This document shows positions 34,312 through 43,623 of a DNA stretch of 45,078 bases, in pieces; within the stretch, counting starts at the first letter, position 1; every line of letters begins with the position of its first letter. Location: assembly GCA_947503115.1 (NCBI GenBank), contig CANNCS010000019.1, positions 1 to 45,078 on the forward strand, written 5' to 3'. The notes beneath the pieces are model-generated. The model worked only from the letters and a program-made list of their open reading frames with translations, was not told the origin of the DNA and did no database searches. Origin of the DNA: an uncultured Marivita sp. GTDB taxonomy: Bacteria > Pseudomonadota > Alphaproteobacteria > Rhodobacterales > Rhodobacteraceae. Position numbers and translations under genes: made by a program.

Positions 34312-35607
34312 ATGAACGCCCCGCACCGTGACACCGGTTTCTTCTCGAAAACATTGGCCGACAGTGATCCTGACCTGTTTCAATCGATCACCGATGAGCT
34401 GGGCCGCCAGCGCGACGAGATCGAGCTGATTGCCTCTGAAAACATCGTCAGCCGCGCCGTGATGGAAGCGCAAGGCTCGGTGATGACGAACAAATACGCC
34501 GAAGGCTATCCGGGCCGTCGCTACTATGGCGGATGCCAGTTCGTTGACGTGGCCGAGAACCTTGCCATTGAGCGCGCATGTCAGCTGTTCGATTGTGGCT
34601 TTACCAATGTGCAGCCGAACTCGGGCTCGCAGGCCAACCAAGGTGTTTTCACAGCGCTTCTTCAGCCGGGTGACACGATCCTTGGCATGAGCCTTGATGC
34701 CGGTGGTCACCTGACCCACGGTGCCAAGCCGAACCAGTCTGGCAAATGGTTCAACGCCATCCAGTACGGTGTGCGCCAGCAGGACAACATGCTGGACTAC
34801 GATCAGGTTCAGGAACTGGCGAATGAGCACAAACCCAAGCTGATCATCGCCGGTGGTTCGGCCATTCCGCGCCAGATCGACTTTGCCAAAATGCGCGAAA
34901 TCGCGGACTCGGTTGGCGCTTATCTGCATGTCGACATGGCACACTTTGCCGGACTGGTTGCGGCAGGTGAACATCCCAGCCCGTTCCCACATGCGCATGT
35001 CGCCACCACCACCACACACAAAACCCTTCGCGGTCCGCGTGGCGGCATGATCCTGACCAACGACGAGGCGTTGGCCAAGAAGTTCAACTCGGCCATTTTC
35101 CCGGGCATTCAGGGCGGTCCGCTGATGCATGTGATCGCGGCGAAGGCTGTTGCCTTTGGCGAGGCACTGCGCCCCGAGTTTAAGACCTACCAGCAGAACG
35201 TCATCCGCAACGCGCAAGCGCTTTCGGATCAGTTGATCAAGGGTGGTCTGGACACCGTGACCCACGGCACAGACACCCATGTCGTGCTGGTTGACCTGCG
35301 CCCCAAGGGCGTGAAAGGCAACGCGACAGAAAAAGCACTGGGCCGCGCGCACATCACCTGCAACAAAAATGGCGTGCCGTTCGACCCGGAGAAGCCGACA
35401 ATCACATCCGGTATCCGTCTTGGATCGCCCGCAGGCACGACACGTGGTTTTGGCGAGGCCGAGTTCCGCCAGATCGCGGACTGGATCATTGAAGTGGTCG
35501 ATGGCCTTGCCGCCAATGGCGAAGACGGCAACAGTGCCGTCGAGGACAAAGTCCGCGCTGAAGTGGCCGAAATGTGCGCTCGCTTCCCGATCTATCCCGA
35601 CCTCTGA
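34312..35607 (+). CDS. glyA: Serine hydroxymethyltransferase
   Basis: A 431-residue PLP enzyme interconverting serine and glycine with tetrahydrofolate. The PLP lysine is Lys237 in [14 protein letters not shown]. The conserved [27 protein letters not shown] and VDMAHFAGL blocks are complete. The ATG at 34312 follows AAGGAGG at ideal spacing, so the open frame upstream is not used. It supplies the glycine handled by gcvTHP elsewhere in this window. A hairpin follows. Confidence 0.98.
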   Translation: MNAPHRDTGFFSKTLADSDPDLFQSITDELGRQRDEIELIASENIVSRAVMEAQGSVMTNKYAEGYPGRRYYGGCQFVDVAENLAIERACQLFDCGFTNVQPNSGSQANQGVFTALLQPGDTILGMSLDAGGHLTHGAKPNQSGKWFNAIQYGVRQQDNMLDYDQVQELANEHKPKLIIAGGSAIPRQIDFAKMREIADSVGAYLHVDMAHFAGLVAAGEHPSPFPHAHVATTTTHKTLRGPRGGMILTNDEALAKKFNSAIFPGIQGGPLMHVIAAKAVAFGEALRPEFKTYQQNVIRNAQALSDQLIKGGLDTVTHGTDTHVVLVDLRPKGVKGNATEKALGRAHITCNKNGVPFDPEKPTITSGIRLGSPAGTTRGFGEAEFRQIADWIIEVVDGLAANGEDGNSAVEDKVRAEVAEMCARFPIYPDL

Positions 35608-35634
35608 TCAAGAAGCACGATTTACGACACGCAC

Positions 35635-35666
35635 GACAGGAGCTCTTGCGAGCAACAGCTCCTGTC
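35635..35666 (+). terminator. Hairpin after glyA
   Basis: gacaggagct (35635-35644) pairs perfectly with agctcctgtc (35657-35666). The 12-base loop itself contains a short TTGC/GCAA stem. No T-run follows (TCTACC), so it may be a weak terminator or an RNA 3'-end stabiliser. Confidence 0.5.
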
Positions 35667-35705
35667 TCTACCACACTCATGAGTTGATTTGTGGGGGTGT
35701 GTACG

Positions 35706-36392
35706 ATGGTCGAACCGTTTGGTTCAGGGCTTTGGCTGGTTGATGGCGCGCCCATAGTTGCCGCACTTGGCTTCCACTACCCGACCCGAATGGCGATCAT
35801 GAGGCGTGCCACTGGCGGCCTGCTCATCTGGTCACCGATTGCATTGTCTGATGAGCTTTTGGCCAAGATTACACAGATTGGCGCTGTGGAGGCGTTGATC
35901 GCGCCGAATTCTCTGCATCACGTCTATCTGAACGATTGGATACGCGCGGATCCAAAGGCCAAGGTGATCGGTGCGCCGGGCCTTGCTGCCAAACGCAACG
36001 ATCTGCGCTTTGATGTGACGATTGACACGACGTCCACCTCGATTTGGCCAGAGGACATTGCGCATGTCATCATCGACACGCGCATCACGTCAGAGGTCGT
36101 TTTGTTTCATCGTCCAAGTGGCACAGTCTTATTCACGGACCTTTTGCAACAGATGCCACCCAATTGGTATTCAGGATGGCGCGCGCTGATTGCGCGGATG
36201 GATTTGATGACAGCGCCGGAACCTTCAGTGCCACGAAAGTTCCGAATGGCTATTGCGGACCGTTCAGCGGCAAAATCGGCGCTGGAGCAGGTTCTGGAAT
36301 GGCCGATCAAGCAGGTCGTGATGGCACATGGCACACCCGTTACCGATGACGCCAACGCGTTTTTGCGGCGGGCTTTTGCATGGCTGATGTAA
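35706..36392 (+). CDS. DUF4336 protein (metallo-beta-lactamase-like fold)
   Basis: 228 residues. The pattern WLVDGAPIVAALGFHYPTRM, IWSPIALSDELLAKI, ALIAPNSLHHVYL and the final VVMAHGTPV is what I associate with DUF4336, a family related in fold to metallo-beta-lactamases but lacking the full HxHxDH site. Function unknown. The ATG at 35706 was chosen; the frame opens slightly earlier. Its last 13 bases overlap the next gene in another frame, so the two are probably co-translated. Confidence 0.8.
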   Translation: MVEPFGSGLWLVDGAPIVAALGFHYPTRMAIMRRATGGLLIWSPIALSDELLAKITQIGAVEALIAPNSLHHVYLNDWIRADPKAKVIGAPGLAAKRNDLRFDVTIDTTSTSIWPEDIAHVIIDTRITSEVVLFHRPSGTVLFTDLLQQMPPNWYSGWRALIARMDLMTAPEPSVPRKFRMAIADRSAAKSALEQVLEWPIKQVVMAHGTPVTDDANAFLRRAFAWLM

Positions 36393-37327
36393 GAACTGCG
36401 ATCGACCCAACCGCAAAAACATCAGCCTATCGGTTCTTCACCAAACTCCCTGACAACCGGCTTGGATTTGGCATCCTACACTCCCTATCGTACTTGCAGC
36501 GTTGGTCACGCCCCAAAGGGATCGACCTGCAAATCGTGACGCTTCCAAACGCGCCCCTCAGGGTTCTGGTGCGTCGGCCCAAACACTCTGCGGGCTCGCT
36601 TCCGATGGTGCTGCATCTGCATGGTGGCGGGTTTGCAATCGGGTCGCCGTGGCAAGACCTTGATTTGATGGCGCGATACATCGATGCGCGTCCCGCTATC
36701 TTTGTCGCACCGGCCTATAGATTAGCGCTTAAGGCGCCCTATCCGGCTGCGTTGGAGGATGCACACACAACACTTGTCTGGATGTACAGCCAAGCCAAAG
36801 CGCTTCAAGGACGCGATGACCAGATCTTCGTCATGGGAGAAAGTGCCGGCGGAGGGTTGACCGCAGCGCTATCGCTTTTGGCCCGTGACCGGAGATCTGT
36901 GGCGGTTGCGGCGCAATTTGCCAATTATGCCATGTTGTCCCCAACGTCCAAAGACGACGCATCCTGCGACCCGCACACTTTGAGTTGGAGCGTCGAAAAG
37001 AACAGCCTTGCATGGGCCTGGTATCTTCGCGGGGTCTCCAATCCGCCACCATACTATGCGGTTCCGACCCGTGCGCCCAGTTTGAAGGGTCTTCCCCCCA
37101 CCTACGGCTTTGTCGGGGACCATGATCTTTTTCTGAAGCAGAATGTGCGCTTCTTCGACCAGCTTGCGGAAGATGGCGTCACTTCAGACCTGCGCGTGTT
37201 CAAAGGCGCGTATCACGGAACAGAGCTTCTTGCCCCAGACTCGGACTCGGGGCGGGCCATTTGGACACATGCGCTGGAAACCTATGCGTCAGTTCTGGAA
37301 CAACACACCGGACGACAACAGTCGTAA
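36380..37327 (+). CDS. Alpha/beta hydrolase, hormone-sensitive-lipase family esterase
   Basis: 315 residues. The oxyanion-hole motif HLHGGGFAIGS and the nucleophile elbow MGESAGGGL (GxSxG) define the HSL family of carboxylesterases. The catalytic Asp is likely in VGDHDLF and the His in GAYHGTEL. Its start lies 13 bases before the end of the DUF4336 gene. No signal peptide is seen, so the enzyme is probably cytoplasmic. The substrate is unknown. Confidence 0.9.
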   Translation: MADVRTAIDPTAKTSAYRFFTKLPDNRLGFGILHSLSYLQRWSRPKGIDLQIVTLPNAPLRVLVRRPKHSAGSLPMVLHLHGGGFAIGSPWQDLDLMARYIDARPAIFVAPAYRLALKAPYPAALEDAHTTLVWMYSQAKALQGRDDQIFVMGESAGGGLTAALSLLARDRRSVAVAAQFANYAMLSPTSKDDASCDPHTLSWSVEKNSLAWAWYLRGVSNPPPYYAVPTRAPSLKGLPPTYGFVGDHDLFLKQNVRFFDQLAEDGVTSDLRVFKGAYHGTELLAPDSDSGRAIWTHALETYASVLEQHTGRQQS

Positions 37328-37393
37328 ACACATGGTTTCAGAAAAGCACAAATCGGACTTTTCATTTGGATTTCGCCGCGTATAGTCGCGCAC

Positions 37394-37480
37394 ATGACAC
37401 GTTTGGCCCATATCGCAATTTGCACGCGCTCCTGCGCGCCTCTTGCGCTGGCCACCCGTCTTCTCCTAATCCGCCTCTGA
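37394..37480 (+). CDS. leuA leader peptide
   Basis: A 28-codon frame, ATG 37394 to TGA 37478-37480, encoding MTRLAHIAICTRSCAPLALA then TRLLLIRL. Seven of 28 residues are leucine, and three Leu codons in a row (CTT CTC CTA) plus a further CTC fall just before the stop. It lies 80 bases upstream of leuA and its end overlaps a long hairpin. This is the layout of leucine-sensing attenuator leaders; ribosome stalling at the Leu codons would alter folding of the leader. No clear ribosome-binding site is seen. Confidence 0.75.
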   Translation: MTRLAHIAICTRSCAPLALATRLLLIRL

Positions 37481-37511
37481 GCGCGGCCTGCCCGGCGCGA
37501 CCGCTCAGAGG
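37474..37511 (+). promoter_or_regulatory. Leader hairpin between leuL and leuA (attenuator candidate)
   Basis: cctctgagcg (37474-37483, including the leader stop) pairs perfectly with cgctcagagg (37502-37511). The 18-base interior holds short GC-rich pairings. No U-run follows, so whether it is the terminator, antiterminator or pause hairpin is unresolved. Confidence 0.6.
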
Positions 37512-37560
37512 ATGACCGTTACGCGCCGACGGGTTTGGACAAGACAGAAAGATCAAAGCA

Positions 37561-39123
37561 ATGACACAGACTGACAAAGACCGCGTGGTCATCTTCGACA
37601 CTACTTTGCGCGACGGTGAGCAATCGCCAGGGGCCACTATGACCCATGACGAAAAGCTCGAGATTGCCGAACTTTTGGACGACATGGGCGTCGATATCAT
37701 CGAGGCCGGGTTCCCGATCGCCTCCGAGGGTGATTTCCGCGCGGTGAGTGAGATCGCGCAGCGCTCCAAGAATTCCGTGGTTTGCGGGTTGGCCCGCGCA
37801 CAACTTCCAGACATTGACCGCTGTTGGGAAGCAGTGCGCAACGCTGGAAAGCCGCGCATCCACACGTTTATCGGCACATCACCGCTGCACCGTGCGATCC
37901 CTAACCTCACGCAAGACGAGATGGCCGAGCGGATCGAACAGACTGTGACGCACGCGCGCAACCTCTGTGACAATGTACAATGGTCGCCGATGGATGCGAC
38001 ACGCACGGAATGGGATTACCTTTGCCGCGTGGTCGAGATCGCCATCAAGTCCGGTGCGTCAACGATCAACATCCCCGACACGGTTGGATACACGGCTCCG
38101 GTAGAAAGCGCAGATCTGATCCGTCGCTTGATCGAAACCGTACCGGGTGCAGATGAGGTGGTGTTTGCCACCCACTGTCACAACGACCTTGGCATGGCGA
38201 CGGCAAACGCTTTGGCCGCTGTTCAGGGCGGCGCACGGCAGATCGAATGTACGATCAATGGGCTGGGTGAACGCGCGGGAAACACCGCGTTGGAAGAGGT
38301 GGTGATGGCGCTCAAGGTGCGGGGCGATATCATGCCCTACACCACAGGCATCGACACCAAAAAAATCATGCACATCTCGCGCCGTGTGGCGACCGTGTCG
38401 GGTTTCCCGGTGCAGTTCAACAAAGCGATTGTTGGCAAGAACGCCTTTGCACACGAGTCGGGTATTCATCAGGACGGCATGCTCAAGAACGCCGAAACGT
38501 TCGAAATCATGCGTCCTGAGGATGTTGGCATTGCAGGCACGTCCCTGCCCTTGGGCAAACATTCGGGCCGTGCTGCATTGCGTGCCAAGCTCAAAGAATT
38601 GGGCGTCGATGTGGGCGATAACCAGCTCAAGGACATTTTCGTCCGCTTCAAGGATCTTGCAGACCGCAAGAAAGAGGTGTTCGACGACGACATCCTCGCC
38701 TTGGTTACTGCGACCACTGAAGGTGATGACGCGCTCCAGCTTGTGAACCTCAAGGTGGTCTGCGGCACCGGTGGCCCGGCCGAAGCAACCCTTGAAATGG
38801 AAATCCTCGGCGAAGATAAGTCGGCGGTCAGCGAAGGCGATGGTCCGGTGGATGCGACGTTCAAGGCGATCCGCATGTTGCACCCGAACAAGGCACGCTT
38901 GCAGCTGTACCAAGTGCACGCGGTGACCGAAGGCACCGACGCGCAGGCCACGGTGAGCGTGCGCCTGGAAGAGGACGGAATGATCGCCACCGGGCAATCG
39001 GCGGATACCGATACGGTGGTGGCCTCGGCCAAGGCCTATATCCACGCACTCAACCGGTTGATGGTACGGCGCGGCAAAACCGGCAAGGACATCAAGGAAA
39101 TCTCGTACCGGGACGTGAACTAA
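37561..39123 (+). CDS. leuA: 2-Isopropylmalate synthase
   Basis: 520 residues; condenses 2-ketoisovalerate with acetyl-CoA, the committed step of leucine synthesis. The catalytic start FDTTLRDGEQSPG (12-24) and the metal ligands His205 and His207 (THCHND) are present. The C-terminal regulatory LeuA dimer domain (about 390-510) gives leucine feedback. The ATG at 37561 is preceded by a leader peptide and hairpin, so control is probably both allosteric and by attenuation. It is convergent with the helicase gene across a large hairpin. Confidence 0.97.
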   Translation: MTQTDKDRVVIFDTTLRDGEQSPGATMTHDEKLEIAELLDDMGVDIIEAGFPIASEGDFRAVSEIAQRSKNSVVCGLARAQLPDIDRCWEAVRNAGKPRIHTFIGTSPLHRAIPNLTQDEMAERIEQTVTHARNLCDNVQWSPMDATRTEWDYLCRVVEIAIKSGASTINIPDTVGYTAPVESADLIRRLIETVPGADEVVFATHCHNDLGMATANALAAVQGGARQIECTINGLGERAGNTALEEVVMALKVRGDIMPYTTGIDTKKIMHISRRVATVSGFPVQFNKAIVGKNAFAHESGIHQDGMLKNAETFEIMRPEDVGIAGTSLPLGKHSGRAALRAKLKELGVDVGDNQLKDIFVRFKDLADRKKEVFDDDILALVTATTEGDDALQLVNLKVVCGTGGPAEATLEMEILGEDKSAVSEGDGPVDATFKAIRMLHPNKARLQLYQVHAVTEGTDAQATVSVRLEEDGMIATGQSADTDTVVASAKAYIHALNRLMVRRGKTGKDIKEISYRDVN

Positions 39124-39128
39124 GGTCT

Positions 39129-39177
39129 GGTGCGCGCAAGCACGCGCCCTACGCGGGGTGCCGTGCCTGCGCGCACC
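39129..39177. terminator. Long hairpin between leuA and the helicase gene
   Basis: ggtgcgcgca (39129-39138) pairs perfectly with tgcgcgcacc (39168-39177). Inside it, gcacg (39140-39144) pairs with cgtgc (39162-39166). It fills the 58-bp gap between two convergent genes and can serve both strands, though neither side has a T-run. Confidence 0.6.
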
Positions 39178-39181
39178 GATC

Positions 39182-41629
39182 TCAATACGGCACACGCCAT
39201 TTCGGTTTACTCGGCGGGGTCTCGACCTGAGTAAGGCCGCTGGCCTCCATCAATCGTGTTACCTCTTCCTCCAACAGCCGCTCGTCCGCCATCCCGCGCA
39301 CGGGCACGCGCCCGGGTTCAAGGAACAGCGGGGCCGCCAGTGGCGTGACCCGATCCAACCGCAGCAGATCAATGCGGTCGCCCACCCGTTCTGCCATCTC
39401 GCGGATGCGGGCAAAATCCACCAATCCACGCATCGCCTCTTCGCGGGTGATCTGCATCAATAGGTGGTCGGGGTCGTATTTCAGCAACGTGTCATAAAGG
39501 ATATCCGACGACATCGTGGCCTGACGGCCGGTCTTACGCTGGCCACCAAGATTGCGTTCGATGAGACCAGCGATGGTAGCCGAGGCGCGGAAGGTGCGCT
39601 TCATCACCGCGTTTCCTGCAAGCCACCCTTCAAGACCTGCCTCCAAAGCCCCCAAATCGAACAGCGGCGCGGGGTCGATTACGGCGTCCAGCCCCCAGAT
39701 CAACACGGCGTAGTCGGTGGCAACGAACCCCATCGGGGCAAGGCCTTCTTCCTCCATCCTCTTGGTCAACAAAAGCCCAAGTGTCTGCATCGCGTTGCGC
39801 CCGGCAAAGCCATAGGCGACCAGTTGCTCGCGTCCGTCATGCGGAAAACTTTCAATTAGAAGACGCCCCGGTTCGGGTAGGCGACTGACACGGCGTTGCA
39901 TCTGCAACCAGTCGCGCGTGTGGCGCGGCAAGTCGGGCCAATCGCCCTGTTGGAACATCCCCAAGATGCGGTTCGACAATTGAGTCGACGTTGCGAATTT
40001 GGTGCCCATGAACGTGGCGATCTTGGGTTTGCGTCCGGGGTCGCGGGTGACTTCGACCGTTAGTTCCCGCAGGCCCTCGTAGCGCACGATCTGGCCGCCG
40101 ATCAGGAAGGTATCGCCACGGGTCAGGGTCGCGGCGAACCCCTCTTCGATCTCGCCCAGTGGCGCACCACCCCGGCCCCGCCATTTGACCTTGAGCGTAT
40201 CTGTATCCTGAATCGTCCCGATGTTCTGGCGGAAACGCGCAGCAGACCGCGGATCGCGCAGCTGCCAGCGCCCGTCCGGCAATCGCTTGAGCCGCTGCCA
40301 TTGATCATACGCGCGTAAGGCATAGCCCCCGGTGGCGCAGAAGTTCAGGCAAGCGTCAAACTCATCGCGGCTCAAATCCGCATAAGCCCCGGCAGCCGTC
40401 ATTTCGGCATAAAGCGCATCGGCATCAATTGGACCGGAACAAGCGGCGATCAGGATATGTTGGCACAGCACGTCACGTGGCCCACGCCCGCGCCATTCGC
40501 CGTCCAGATCATGCGCTTTGACCGCCTCGAGTGCGGCCACGCATTCGACCACTTCGAACCGATTGGCAGGCACCAGAAGCGCCTTTGATGGGGCGTTGTA
40601 GCGGTGGTTTGCACGGCCGATCCGCTGCACCAGACGTTTGACGTTTTTCGGTGCGCCAATCTGAATTACCAGATCCACATCACCCCAGTCGATACCAAGA
40701 TCCAAACTTCCAGTGCAGACAATCGCCCGCAAGTCACCGCGCACCATCGCCGCTTCGACCTTTTCGCGCTGTTGCCGATCAAGCGATCCGTGATGAATTC
40801 CGATGGGCAAGGCGTCTTCGTTGGCGAGCCAAAGATTGTGGAAAAAGATCTCGGCCTGAGCGCGAGTGTTGTGGAAGATCAATGTCGTCTTGTGCTGTTT
40901 GACCTGCTCCAGCACCGCGGGGATGCTGTATTTCGCGCCACCTCCAGACCAAGGCGGGGCTTCGGCGGTCACCAGCATGGAGATATCCGGCTCGGGCCCC
41001 GGATCGGCGAGGATGATCTCGCAAGGGTCAGGGTTCCGCGCCAGAAGTCGCGCGATGGCGGCGGGATCGTCAACGGTGGCGGATAACCCAACACGGCGCA
41101 GATCGGGGCGCATCGCCTGAAGCCGTGCCAGCGCCAACATCAACTGATCACCGCGCTTGCTTTCGGACAACGCGTGGATTTCGTCCACCACAACGCGTTG
41201 CACCCCTTTGAACATGCGCGGCGCGTCTTCGTAGCTGGTAAGCAAAGCCAGCGACTCTGGCGTGGTCAGAAGGATGTGTGGCGGGTCGGCGCGTTGGCGT
41301 TTCTTGATGTGTGCCGAGGTGTCGCCGGTTCTGTCCTCGACCCGGATCGGCAGACCGGCCTCTTCAATGGGGGTGCGCAGGTTGCGCTTGATGTCAGCGG
41401 CCAGCGCCTTGAGCGGGCTGACATAGAGCGTGTGGAGTCCGTCGCGGGGCGCGTCGACCAAGTCCACCAGCGTCGGCAGGAACCCGGCCAGCGTTTTGCC
41501 GCCCCCCGTGGGCGCAATGAGCAACAAGCAGGGATCGGCGGCACGATCCAACATCTGTTTCTGGTGCGGATGGATCGCCCATCCACGCGAGTCAAACCAG
41601 GATTGAAGGGAGGCGGGCAACGCGGTCAT
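39182..41629 (-). CDS. Lhr-type DEXH-box helicase (ligase-associated DNA damage response)
   Basis: An 815-residue superfamily 2 helicase. Motif I is APTGGGKT, the DEIH motif is VVVDEIHAL, motif III is LSATV and motif VI is QRIGRANH, followed by a winged-helix and a long C-terminal Lhr-specific part. This length and the segment MGTKFATSTQLSNRIL match the helicase that in many alphaproteobacteria sits with an ATP-dependent DNA ligase, an exonuclease and the nuclease PdeM. None of those partners is visible here. The ATG at 41629 was chosen; the frame runs 39 residues further upstream, overlapping the first bases of the divergent MFS gene. Confidence 0.92.
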   Translation of the reverse strand: MTALPASLQSWFDSRGWAIHPHQKQMLDRAADPCLLLIAPTGGGKTLAGFLPTLVDLVDAPRDGLHTLYVSPLKALAADIKRNLRTPIEEAGLPIRVEDRTGDTSAHIKKRQRADPPHILLTTPESLALLTSYEDAPRMFKGVQRVVVDEIHALSESKRGDQLMLALARLQAMRPDLRRVGLSATVDDPAAIARLLARNPDPCEIILADPGPEPDISMLVTAEAPPWSGGGAKYSIPAVLEQVKQHKTTLIFHNTRAQAEIFFHNLWLANEDALPIGIHHGSLDRQQREKVEAAMVRGDLRAIVCTGSLDLGIDWGDVDLVIQIGAPKNVKRLVQRIGRANHRYNAPSKALLVPANRFEVVECVAALEAVKAHDLDGEWRGRGPRDVLCQHILIAACSGPIDADALYAEMTAAGAYADLSRDEFDACLNFCATGGYALRAYDQWQRLKRLPDGRWQLRDPRSAARFRQNIGTIQDTDTLKVKWRGRGGAPLGEIEEGFAATLTRGDTFLIGGQIVRYEGLRELTVEVTRDPGRKPKIATFMGTKFATSTQLSNRILGMFQQGDWPDLPRHTRDWLQMQRRVSRLPEPGRLLIESFPHDGREQLVAYGFAGRNAMQTLGLLLTKRMEEEGLAPMGFVATDYAVLIWGLDAVIDPAPLFDLGALEAGLEGWLAGNAVMKRTFRASATIAGLIERNLGGQRKTGRQATMSSDILYDTLLKYDPDHLLMQITREEAMRGLVDFARIREMAERVGDRIDLLRLDRVTPLAAPLFLEPGRVPVRGMADERLLEEEVTRLMEASGLTQVETPPSKPKWRVPY

Positions 41630-41731
41630 CCTCTTTACATATGCCGCCCATCGGCAAAGAAAAACGTCGAACGCGCATTGCGGGCCGGATCGGCATGGCA
41701 GATGGTGCGCTGAATTCTGAAAGGCCCCGGA

Positions 41732-42916
41732 ATGCGCACCCCTCATCCACTTTTGTTGACGCTGACGCTGTATCTGGCGGGGCTGGGCGCGGCTGGGCAG
41801 TTTTCCAAACTGGCGGTAAGCTTTGTCACCCTGACACAGGTTTATTCCGGCAAGAGCGAAGCGATCCTTGGGCTTGCGGTATCGCTGATCAGCCTTGTCG
41901 GGCTGATTCTGGGGCTGGTCGCCGGGATCGTCGTGTCGCGTATTGGGGCGCGCCGAGCATTGGTAGCAGCTTTGGCCTTGGGAGCAGTCATGTCGCTATG
42001 GCAAGCCACACTGCCCTCCTTGCCAGTGCTGATGCTGAGTCGCGTGCTGGAAGGCACGTCGCACCTTTTGATCGTGGTTGCGGCGCCGACCCTGATCGCC
42101 GAAGCCGTTCCTGACCGGTTTCGCCCAGCTGCGTTGACGCTTTGGAGCACGTTCTTCGGGGTCGCCTTTGCACTTACAGCGATCATCGCACCTTGGGTGA
42201 TTGCTCAAGGTGGGTTGTCGCTGCTGATTGGGGCGCACGGTGTCTGGATGGCTGTCGCCTGCGCCGCAATTCTACTGGTATTGCCGCATCCTGTGATACC
42301 GCCCGCACCAGCCGCGCAAATATCCGTACTTCACCGCCATTTGACCGCCTACGCGACACCCGGCATTGCCACCCCCGCCTTGGCATGGTTGTGCTATACT
42401 CTAACCTTCGTGTCTGTTCTGACCGCTTTGCCGCTGCTGACCGGAGGTACGGCGCCAACGTGGCTGACTGCCATCGCGCCCTTGGTGTCCATCGCAATCG
42501 CGCTAACAGTTGGGGTCGCACTCCTGTCGCGCCACCCGGCGCAACCTATTGTGACACTGGGCTTCGTCCTGTGCGCAGGTGTTTCTGTGACGATCCTGCT
42601 GGTGGGCTTTACGACGGTGACGTTACTAGCGCTCTTTGCGAGCATGGCCTTGGTACAAAGCGCAGGCTTTGCCATCGTGCCCCAGATCAACGCCGATGCG
42701 CCGTCGCGGGCCCTTGCGAACGGGGCGCTGGCGCAGATGGGAAACCTAGGCAATCTTAGTGGCACACCACTCTTGATCGCGCTGTATCAAGGGGCGCCAT
42801 TGCTTGGACCGTTCCTGTTTCTTATCACCGCCTATGGGGGCGGTGTGCTGGTCACATGGTTTCTTGGGCGGAGAGCCGTCGCCGCGATGACCGAGGGACG
42901 TGCTTCCGTAGACTGA
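41732..42916 (+). CDS. MFS transporter
   Basis: A 394-residue membrane protein with about 12 hydrophobic segments. The loop between helices 2 and 3 carries the family marker (VVSRIGARRALV), and the second half repeats the pattern more weakly. Substrate unknown; no signature of a specific subfamily is recognised. It is divergent from the helicase with a 102-bp gap and ends nine bases from the convergent riboflavin synthase gene. Confidence 0.88.
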   Translation: MRTPHPLLLTLTLYLAGLGAAGQFSKLAVSFVTLTQVYSGKSEAILGLAVSLISLVGLILGLVAGIVVSRIGARRALVAALALGAVMSLWQATLPSLPVLMLSRVLEGTSHLLIVVAAPTLIAEAVPDRFRPAALTLWSTFFGVAFALTAIIAPWVIAQGGLSLLIGAHGVWMAVACAAILLVLPHPVIPPAPAAQISVLHRHLTAYATPGIATPALAWLCYTLTFVSVLTALPLLTGGTAPTWLTAIAPLVSIAIALTVGVALLSRHPAQPIVTLGFVLCAGVSVTILLVGFTTVTLLALFASMALVQSAGFAIVPQINADAPSRALANGALAQMGNLGNLSGTPLLIALYQGAPLLGPFLFLITAYGGGVLVTWFLGRRAVAAMTEGRASVD

Positions 42917-42925
42917 ACCCGCTTG

Positions 42926-43516
42926 TCATCCCTGCATCTCGGCCAAACGCGCAACATACCGCGCCAACGTATCGATCTCGAGGTTCACTTTGTCGCCGAC
43001 CTTGGAGGCGCCCCAGGTCGTAACCTCTTGCGTGTGAGGAATGATGTTCACACCGAACCGCGTGTCATCGACCTCGTTTACCGTCAAGGACGTGCCATTC
43101 AGCGCAACCGACCCCTTGGGCGCAATAAACCGTGCTAGATTGCGAGGCGCTTCGAACGTATAGCGCACGCTGTCACCTTCGGGGCGCATGTCGACAATCT
43201 CGGCCAGACCATCAACATGGCCAGACACGATATGCCCGCCCAATTCATCCCCGACCTTGAGAGCGCGTTCCAGATTGATCGTCTGCCCCTCGACCCACTT
43301 GCCGATATTGGTCTTGTCCAGCGTTTCTGCGCTGATTTCGACATCGAACCAATCCGGGCCAAGCTGCACCACGGTCAGGCAGACGCCGCTGCACGCGATA
43401 GAGGCACCGATGTCGATGCCCTGCGTGTCATAGCTGGTCCCGATCCGGGCCCGTAGATCGCCGCGCCGTTCAAGGCTGCGGATGTTTCCCATATCGGTCA
43501 CGATGCCAGTGAACAT
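42926..43516 (-). CDS. ribE: Riboflavin synthase, alpha subunit
   Basis: 196 residues; dismutates two 6,7-dimethyl-8-ribityllumazine molecules to riboflavin. Two lumazine-binding repeats are visible, each with a core motif: CSGVCLTVV in the first and LNGTSLTVN in the second. The MFTGIVTDMG start is diagnostic. No other rib gene is in the window. The start is 107 bases from the divergent capsule gene. Confidence 0.97.
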   Translation of the reverse strand: MFTGIVTDMGNIRSLERRGDLRARIGTSYDTQGIDIGASIACSGVCLTVVQLGPDWFDVEISAETLDKTNIGKWVEGQTINLERALKVGDELGGHIVSGHVDGLAEIVDMRPEGDSVRYTFEAPRNLARFIAPKGSVALNGTSLTVNEVDDTRFGVNIIPHTQEVTTWGASKVGDKVNLEIDTLARYVARLAEMQG

Positions 43517-43623
43517 GATCTCGCCCTCGCTGCCGTCACCCGCACATAATCCGGCGGATTTTGATTCTCAGAATGCCGCCCGTTGTGGTAGTCTTCAGGC
43601 AGTCCGAGGGATACTGCGCCGAC

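Noticed and set aside
34195-35352. 385-codon minus-strand frame opposite glyA
   Set aside because: Antisense shadow of glyA; no start signal or domain.
38059-39195. 378-codon minus-strand frame opposite leuA
   Set aside because: Antisense shadow of leuA with no motif.
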